From the NCBI GenBank assembly GCA_024762915.1, contig JANTGL010000208.1, forward strand, positions 1 through 5,275: a DNA stretch of 5,275 bases, given 5' to 3'. The position numbers were made by a program, and so were the translations under genes. This DNA comes from Bacteroidales bacterium. GTDB lineage: Bacteria; Bacteroidota; Bacteroidia; Bacteroidales; JAADGE01. The first letter of the stretch is position 1, and the number at the start of each line of letters is the position of its first letter. The notes below the pieces were generated by a model. That model was not told the origin of the DNA. It saw nothing but the letters and a program-made list of their open reading frames with translations, and ran no database searches. Below are positions 1-4,331 of the stretch, one piece after another.

Positions 1-502
1 TTGCAATATCCAGTGCTTTAAGAATATTCAAAATTGCATTTTTGTAATCCTTCTGAACCGATAAAATATAGGCCAAATCAAGTAATCCGGTAGCAATATC
101 ATTTTCGGTACCGATATTTTTTCTGATTTTAAGACTTTGTTTAAAATAAAGTAAAGATTTATCATATTCATCAAGATTGGACCAAATTAAACCGATATTA
201 CTGTAAATTTTCATTACTTTTTTAAAATCTTTGTTTTTTCCGTATAAATTTGCTGCTTCTTTAAGGTAAGTAACCGCTTTTTTATTTAAATTTTTCTCAA
301 AACAAAATAATCCGGCTTTATAATAAGAATTTGCGGCGTCTTTATAATTCTCAACACTGATAAAATTATTTGCATCACTTATAAGTCTGTTGATTGTTTT
401 ATTATCTTTTTCTGACACTTGTCCAAAACTTGAAACAGAGATAAAAAATAAGATGCTTATGATGAAAAATGTATATAAAAACGGTTGTTTTTTTATGTTC
501 AT
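1..502 (-). CDS. Exported tetratricopeptide-repeat (TPR) protein, N-terminal part only (runs off left edge)
   Basis: An open minus-strand frame runs from an ATG at 500-502 to the window edge: 167 codons with no stop. Residues 1-27 form a signal peptide, with Lys4-Lys5, a long Phe/Ile/Leu core (residues 8-23) and a likely cut in SSFG|QVSEKD. The rest is helical with TPR spacing. The clearest units are about residues 98-131 (YSNIGLIWSNLDEYDKSLLY region, ending in a KIRKNIG turn) and 138-167 (DLAYILSVQKDYKNAI). A weaker unit lies around 53-90. TPRs are protein-docking repeats, so the visible part should be a periplasmic binding or sensing domain. In Bacteroidota such exported TPR arrays are often followed by a membrane helix and a histidine-kinase, LuxR or SpoIIE/PP2C-phosphatase domain; which applies here cannot be seen. 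It is divergent from the operon starting at 683. A phosphatase C-terminus would make it a SiaA counterpart, but that is inference from the SiaB/SiaC genes nearby. Confidence 0.85.
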   Translation of the reverse strand, partial: MNIKKQPFLYTFFIISILFFISVSSFGQVSEKDNKTINRLISDANNFISVENYKDAANSYYKAGLFCFEKNLNKKAVTYLKEAANLYGKNKDFKKVMKIYSNIGLIWSNLDEYDKSLLYFKQSLKIRKNIGTENDIATGLLDLAYILSVQKDYKNAILNILKALDIA

Positions 503-535
503 TTTAAATTATTTTAGAATCATAAAAAGTTAAAA

Positions 536-566
536 AAAATATAAGACATTGAAAATCAAATTCAAA
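536..566 (-). promoter_or_regulatory. Candidate Bacteroidota-type promoter for the TPR gene
   Basis: Read on the minus strand, a -33 TTTG (566-563) is followed after 19 bp by TATATTTT (543-536). This matches the Bacteroidota -7 consensus TAnnTTTG except for the last base. The -7 box ends 33 bp before the ATG at 502, the same distance as for the SiaC gene. No Shine-Dalgarno sequence precedes the ATG. In such AT-rich DNA a match of this quality can arise by chance. Confidence 0.4.
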
Positions 567-611
567 CGAAATAAATTTTCAAGTGTTTTGGTTTTTGAGG
601 TTTCAAATAAT

Positions 612-642
612 TATGAAAATTAATAAATAATATCTATATTTG
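612..642 (+). promoter_or_regulatory. Candidate Bacteroidota-type promoter for the three-gene operon
   Basis: A perfect TAnnTTTG -7 box (TATATTTG, 635-642) lies 40 bp before the ATG at 683. Nineteen bp upstream of it is TATG (612-615), one mismatch from the -33 TTTG consensus. The -7 box and following bases (635-652) nearly repeat those of the SiaC promoter on the other strand near 4201-4218. No Shine-Dalgarno sequence is seen; the leader is A/T-only just before the start, as is usual in this phylum. Confidence 0.5.
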
Positions 643-682
643 AAAATCTAAATTAAATATTTTTTTTAAAAATACTCAAAAA

Positions 683-1531
683 ATGCATAAAATTAATTTG
701 ATTTTAACCGGATTAATCCTTTTGTTTTCCGGAATCGTAAAATCTCAGGATTTTGAAGTTGCTCCCGTAAAAATGAATTTTAAAGTTGATCCGGAGGAAT
801 CGCAAACTAAAATTTTATCAATCAAAAATCATTCTAATTTCAGAACATCATTTACCATTTCATTTGCTGATTTTGTTATTGATAAAGACGGGAAAAAACA
901 AGCGATAGAAAAGAATTCATCGAAGACGTCTTGTACCGAATGGATTACACCGGAAAAAACGTTTTTTGATATTAATCCGAATGAACAAGTTCAGGTAAAA
1001 ATTACGATGCAACCGCCGGTTGATGATTATACGACTCGATGGGCTTTAATGTATATTCAAACGGTAACTGAGAAAACAAGTTTTGATGTGGACGAAGGAA
1101 TGGGTGCAGGTGTTCGTATTAGCGGACGTATTGCTGTTGAAGTATACAGAGATCCGGTTCTTCGTTTAACCCCTAAATTAAAAATAAAAGATTTAAGAGA
1201 AGTGACTGAAGCAGATTCTACACATCGCTATTTTATTGCTGATATTATAAATTCGGGAAAAAATATTGCAAAATGTAAGGTTAGTTTTATAGCTTCAGAT
1301 TTAAATACGGCTGAACAAATTGAATTTGAACCGATTTATTTTGATTCTTTTCCCGGTTTTCTGAGAGAAGTAAAATTTAAATTGCCGAATACTATGCCGT
1401 CCGGGAAATATTCATTAGTTGCTTTGCTTGATTACGGAAAAGATATTACGATTGAAGGAACACGATTAAATAAACCTTTAATTATCTTACCTTCAGAAGA
1501 TTCCGGCAATAATCAAAACGATAAAAAGTGA
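683..1531 (+). CDS. Exported two-domain beta-sandwich protein, PapD-like chaperone fold (putative)
   Basis: This 282-residue protein has a signal peptide (residues 1-21, hydrophobic core LILTGLILLFSGIV, likely cut KS|QDFEV). Residues 23-157 resemble the first domain of PapD-type periplasmic chaperones and related Ig-like families. They run from a VAPVKMNFKVDP-type opening strand, through SIKNHSNFRTSFTIS, to EWITPEKTFFDINPNEQVQV, which recalls the 'P..f.l.p...q.v.v' pattern of those chaperones. Residues 158-270 form a second beta-rich domain (FIADIINSGKNIAKCKVSF, then SGKYSLVALLDYG), and a short hydrophilic tail ends the protein. No membrane anchor or type IX secretion C-terminal domain is visible, so a soluble periplasmic location is likely. 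It is first in a tight co-directional run and its TGA overlaps the next gene's GTG. A role in helping a secreted or surface partner fold is inferred from fold resemblance only; no pilin or usher gene is in the window. Fold assignment is moderately sure, function unsure. Confidence 0.65.
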   Translation: MHKINLILTGLILLFSGIVKSQDFEVAPVKMNFKVDPEESQTKILSIKNHSNFRTSFTISFADFVIDKDGKKQAIEKNSSKTSCTEWITPEKTFFDINPNEQVQVKITMQPPVDDYTTRWALMYIQTVTEKTSFDVDEGMGAGVRISGRIAVEVYRDPVLRLTPKLKIKDLREVTEADSTHRYFIADIINSGKNIAKCKVSFIASDLNTAEQIEFEPIYFDSFPGFLREVKFKLPNTMPSGKYSLVALLDYGKDITIEGTRLNKPLIILPSEDSGNNQNDKK

Positions 1532-2622
1532 TAAAATTTTTCGTCATTATCATTCCTTGTTTATTCTTGAGTTTTTTAGGATTCAATCAGGAATTAGTAA
1601 AAACTTATTATCATAATTCAGAAAACAATTTGAAAGAATCTTATGATGCTTTTGTTAATAAGCAAGATACAATAAAACACGGACATTATATATTTTATAA
1701 TAAAAAAGGGAATAAAAAACAAGAGGGTGAATTTGTTCGGAACTTAATTGAAGGACAATGGATAATTTATTATGATAACGGAAATGTAAAGTCGCTGATT
1801 GAATTCAAAAAAAATAAAAGATACGGAAACTTTATACATTATTTTGAGACGGGTGAAATAAAACAAAAAGGAATATATAAAAACGGTTTTCCCGAAGGTG
1901 AAATTATTACATATTACAAAAACGGAGAACCGAAAATAAAAGGTTATTATACAAACGGTGTATTAAACGGGAAAGTTAAAAACTACAGACAAAACGGAAC
2001 ACTTGAAGATGTTCAAAATTATAAATTTAATAAACCCGTAGGGAATTGGGAATCATATTATGAAACAGGGGAGTTAAATTATAAAGGAAAAAAAGTAAAC
2101 GGACATTTTGAAGACAGTTTATATGTTTTTTATAAAAACGGAACACTTGAAAGAAAATGTTTTTATAAAAACGGTTTGTTAAACGGTAAGTTATCTGCTT
2201 TTTATGAAACGGGAGTAATAATGGCTGAATATTTTTATTCTGACGATTCATTAAACGGTAATTATAAATCGTATTATGGTACCGGAAAAATTGCCGAAGA
2301 AGGGATGTATAAAAATAATGATCGTGACGGGTATTGGAAATCGTATTATCCCGAAGGACAGTTATTTTCTGTAGGAAATTATAAATCCGGATTGTACGAA
2401 GGGGAATGGTTTGTTTATTATCCGAACCGTACGATTAAACAAAAAAGTAAATTTATTGACGGGAAAACAGAAGGTCAGCGGATGACATATTATGAAAACG
2501 GTGCATTAAAAGAGATAATAACATATAAAAACGGCAAGAAAAACGGCAAGTATATGTTATTTAACAAAAACGGTAAAATAATAAAAAAAATAATTTTTAA
2601 GGATAATAAGATTACGGAATAA
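1528..2622 (+). CDS. Exported MORN/YwqK-type repeat protein, 13 repeats
   Basis: This 364-residue protein starts at GTG 1528, inside the GTGA overlap with the previous stop. The start is supported because it gives a complete signal peptide (IKFFVIIIPCLFLSFLGFN|QE) and the next in-frame Met is about 230 codons on. After a linker (about residues 21-51), residues 52-363 are 13 repeats of the MORN-variant type, consensus G-x-W-x-x-Y-Y-x-x-G-x-L-x6-Y-K-N-G-x-x-x. Database pipelines often call such proteins 'toxin-antitoxin YwqK family antitoxin'. That name is misleading here, because the protein is exported and no toxin gene is adjacent. MORN-type repeats build elongated beta-hairpin rods, so an envelope-located scaffold or binding rod is plausible. 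No lipobox, membrane helix or type IX sorting domain is seen, so final location (periplasm or outside) is open. The GTGA overlap implies translational coupling to the upstream gene, and the kinase gene follows after 33 bp. Confidence 0.9.
   Translation: MIKFFVIIIPCLFLSFLGFNQELVKTYYHNSENNLKESYDAFVNKQDTIKHGHYIFYNKKGNKKQEGEFVRNLIEGQWIIYYDNGNVKSLIEFKKNKRYGNFIHYFETGEIKQKGIYKNGFPEGEIITYYKNGEPKIKGYYTNGVLNGKVKNYRQNGTLEDVQNYKFNKPVGNWESYYETGELNYKGKKVNGHFEDSLYVFYKNGTLERKCFYKNGLLNGKLSAFYETGVIMAEYFYSDDSLNGNYKSYYGTGKIAEEGMYKNNDRDGYWKSYYPEGQLFSVGNYKSGLYEGEWFVYYPNRTIKQKSKFIDGKTEGQRMTYYENGALKEIITYKNGKKNGKYMLFNKNGKIIKKIIFKDNKITE
1681..2616 (+). repeat. 13 tandem 72-bp (24-residue) coding repeats
   Basis: Repeat units begin at residues 52, 76, 100, 124, 148, 172, 196, 220, 244, 268, 292, 316 and 340 of the MORN protein. 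The spacing is exactly 24 residues with no insertion or deletion. Twelve units open with Gly; the unit at 196 opens with Asp. Protein similarity is clear but DNA identity is mostly low, apart from short phased blocks. One 17-bp block is repeated at 1991-2007 and 2135-2151 (144 bp = 2 units apart). A 14-bp block is repeated at 1876-1889 and 2164-2177 (288 bp = 4 units), and its first 11 bases recur at 2524-2534. Confidence 0.9.
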
Positions 2623-2655
2623 GTGCATATTTTATACTTAAACACCTATTGGTAA

Positions 2656-3804
2656 ATGGAAGAAAATCAATATAATATTAAGCAAATCGATTTAGCCTAC
2701 GAACTGACAAAATACATTGATGAAGATTATTTTGAATATGTTTACAGAGGTCATTTTTCCGAAAATATTACGGAAAATATATTAAATTTAAATGACGCAA
2801 AATTTGTCAGTGATTCGGAAGCATACGCATACAGAAACAGAATTTCATATTTTTTAATTGAATCTTTGCAAAATGTTATTCGTCATCAAGATATGCCCGG
2901 AAATGAGGATCTTGCCGATGAAGGATTAATTGTTATTCAAAAAACAAATAATTCGGTATATATAACTACTGCCAATGTTATTTGTAATGATAACATTCCT
3001 GCATTGGAAACATATTTAAAAAAAATAAAAAAATTAAGTCCCGAAGAATTAAAAGCCGAATATCAAAAAATTCTGTTAGACGGGGTGATTTCAGAAAAAG
3101 GCGGCGGAGGCTTGGGTATCATTACAATGGCTCGAAGAACTGACGGACACATTCAGTTTAAATTTAAAAAAATTAATGAAGAATTTTCATATTATTATTA
3201 TCAAATTCAATTAATTTTAAATGTTGAAAAGAATAAAGAAAGTGTTAATAACTTAATTTCATTAAATAGAATTTCGAAATTTCATGAATTACTGAATAAC
3301 GAAAATATATTACTTAATTTTAACGGTTCTTTTGCTTTTCAAAATCTGGAAAGTTTATTGCCTGTGATTGAATCTCATTCAATAGGGGGAAAACTTATTA
3401 AACAAAAAGTATTTGATTTGACGGTTAAACTAATCAGAAATATTATTGATTTTGCTGATGAATTTATTTACGATGAACCTAATACGGGAATGCGAAACAG
3501 TCGCGGTGTTTTTCTTTTAAGTAAAAAAGACGGAAATTTATTCCTTACGGCAGGAAATGTAATTTTAAATGAGAAAACACGAGTTTTAGGTAATAAAATA
3601 AATCTTATTAATGGTAATAAAGAAGAAAGTATTATTAAAATCAGAGATTATTTAGATGAATTTTATGCATCTGATATTTCTAAAAAACCTGATATTAGCT
3701 TAATTGATATGCGATTGAAGAATAATTGTAATAAAATAAAATATGTTTTTAAAAAAATTAATCAAAAAACATCATACTTTATTTTACAACTTGTAATTAA
3801 TTAA
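2656..3804 (+). CDS. SiaB-family GHKL protein kinase, tandem-duplicated with a degenerate second domain
   Basis: This cytosolic protein (no signal peptide or membrane helix) has 382 residues, about twice the usual SiaB-family (DUF6272) length. SiaB kinases use a GHKL ATPase fold, like the anti-sigma kinases RsbW and SpoIIAB, to phosphorylate a SiaC partner. Domain 1 (about 20-190) looks intact. It has the helix with E69 and N73 (IESLQNVIRH, the E-x-x-x-N 'N box'), the sheet strand YITTANVICN and the glycine loop SEKGGGGLG (146-154), followed by a FKFKKINEEFSYYYYQIQL ending. Domain 2 (about 217-382) aligns throughout: KLIRNIIDFA (K258, N262), LFLTAGNVILN (296-305) and YVFKKINQKTSYFILQLVI (363-381). 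However, the glycine loop is replaced by KKPDIS (343-348) and the N-box Glu by Lys258, so it should not bind or use ATP normally. The start at 2656 is 33 bp after the MORN gene, suggesting one operon. Its presumed substrate, SiaC, is encoded convergently next door. Confidence 0.88.
   Translation: MEENQYNIKQIDLAYELTKYIDEDYFEYVYRGHFSENITENILNLNDAKFVSDSEAYAYRNRISYFLIESLQNVIRHQDMPGNEDLADEGLIVIQKTNNSVYITTANVICNDNIPALETYLKKIKKLSPEELKAEYQKILLDGVISEKGGGGLGIITMARRTDGHIQFKFKKINEEFSYYYYQIQLILNVEKNKESVNNLISLNRISKFHELLNNENILLNFNGSFAFQNLESLLPVIESHSIGGKLIKQKVFDLTVKLIRNIIDFADEFIYDEPNTGMRNSRGVFLLSKKDGNLFLTAGNVILNEKTRVLGNKINLINGNKEESIIKIRDYLDEFYASDISKKPDISLIDMRLKNNCNKIKYVFKKINQKTSYFILQLVIN
3797..3804. other. 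Palindromic TTAATTAA providing the stop codon of both convergent genes
   Basis: The 8-bp palindrome TTAATTAA gives TAA to the kinase gene on the plus strand (3802-3804) and TAA to the SiaC gene on the minus strand (3799-3797). The two coding regions overlap by exactly these 8 bp. No hairpin terminator is seen here for either gene, so the transcripts probably run into each other. Confidence 0.85.
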
Positions 3805-4177
3805 CAATAGGTATAATATCAAAAGGAAGATTTATTAACTCTGTTAAATCTTCACCCATTTCCATGATGTCTTCATCGTCTTCATCGTAATACCATTTTA
3901 CATTAATTTTCTTTCCCCGATCCATAAAACCGTTTAAGATAATTAATATCTGAAAAATTTTCTTATGTGAAGCACTGTTTAAAACCGTAAAATATAATTC
4001 ACAAGTTAATTCTTTTTCAAGTTGCGGAAGGTTTTCATTCATCCAACTAATTACGGGATCGTATATAGAGAGGATATCTTCTGAGAAAGAGGGCCCTTTA
4101 ATCTGAAATATATTCTCGTTCAGATCTAAACTGATTAAAGGTGTTTTTTTTGTTTTTTTAACGTAGATACTTTCCAT
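3797..4177 (-). CDS. SiaC-family regulatory phosphoprotein (DUF1987)
   Basis: This 126-residue soluble protein spans the full normal length of the family. Hallmarks seen are TPLISLDLNENIFQIKGPS (12-30), the YDPVISWMNE block (39-48), the phosphoacceptor region LNSASHKK (66-73), the acidic WYYDEDDEDIMEMGEDL stretch (95-111) and LPFDIIP near the end. In the Pseudomonas Sia system this protein is phosphorylated by SiaB, dephosphorylated by the PP2C phosphatase SiaA, and in its unphosphorylated form activates an output enzyme (the diguanylate cyclase SiaD). Here Ser68 or Ser70 in N-S-A-S is the likely acceptor, judged by position. No diguanylate cyclase is in the window, so the output partner is unknown. 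The gene is convergent with the SiaB-type kinase gene, overlapping it by 8 bp, and is not in the same transcript. The ATG at 4177 is preceded by its own promoter and not by a clear Shine-Dalgarno sequence. Confidence 0.92.
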   Translation of the reverse strand: MESIYVKKTKKTPLISLDLNENIFQIKGPSFSEDILSIYDPVISWMNENLPQLEKELTCELYFTVLNSASHKKIFQILIILNGFMDRGKKINVKWYYDEDDEDIMEMGEDLTELINLPFDIIPIVN

Positions 4178-4210
4178 TCCAGAAAAATTGTTTTATAAAA
4201 CTTTAGATTT

Positions 4211-4243
4211 CAAATATACAAATAAAAAATTTAGTTTTCCAAA
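4211..4243 (-). promoter_or_regulatory. Candidate Bacteroidota-type promoter for the SiaC gene
   Basis: On the minus strand, TTTG (4243-4240) is followed after 21 bp by a perfect TAnnTTTG box, TATATTTG (4218-4211), which ends 33 bp before the ATG at 4177. It lies just downstream of the htpG terminator, which supports independent transcription of the SiaC gene. The -7 box and the next ten bases closely match the operon promoter at 635-652. Confidence 0.55.
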
Positions 4244-4280
4244 AAAGTATTGAATATCATTAAAAAAATGATGAATAACA

Positions 4281-4308
4281 CAAAAAAACAGCCGAAAGTT
4301 TTCGGCTG
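4281..4308 (-). terminator. Intrinsic terminator of htpG
   Basis: The inverted repeat CAGCCGAA / TTCGGCTG (4289-4296 and 4301-4308; a ninth A-T pair is possible) forms a GC-rich hairpin with a 4-nt loop. Read on the minus strand it is followed directly by seven T residues (4288-4282), the classic rho-independent form. It starts 23 bp after the htpG stop codon at 4332. On the plus strand no T tract follows, so it is a one-directional terminator. Confidence 0.93.
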
Positions 4309-4331
4309 CATCGATGATATTAACGGATTCT

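Noticed and set aside
2027..2251. A 74-codon minus-strand open frame inside the MORN gene
   Set aside because: It lies wholly within the repeat coding region on the opposite strand, has no family resemblance, and its apparent regularity mirrors the repeats. It is a shadow frame.
1681..2616. CRISPR array or DNA-level satellite
   Set aside because: The 72-bp periodicity is in the protein sequence; the DNA units are strongly diverged and fully coding, with no constant repeat and unique spacer pattern.
1528..2622. Toxin-antitoxin antitoxin role suggested by the usual YwqK-family name
   Set aside because: The protein has a signal peptide, is a long repeat rod, and has no adjacent small toxin gene. 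The name is an annotation carry-over.
4256..4272. Inverted repeat ATCATT/AATGAT with an A5 loop as a second terminator or operator
   Set aside because: Only six mostly A-T pairs and no T tract. It lies between a strong terminator and the SiaC promoter and is likely chance.
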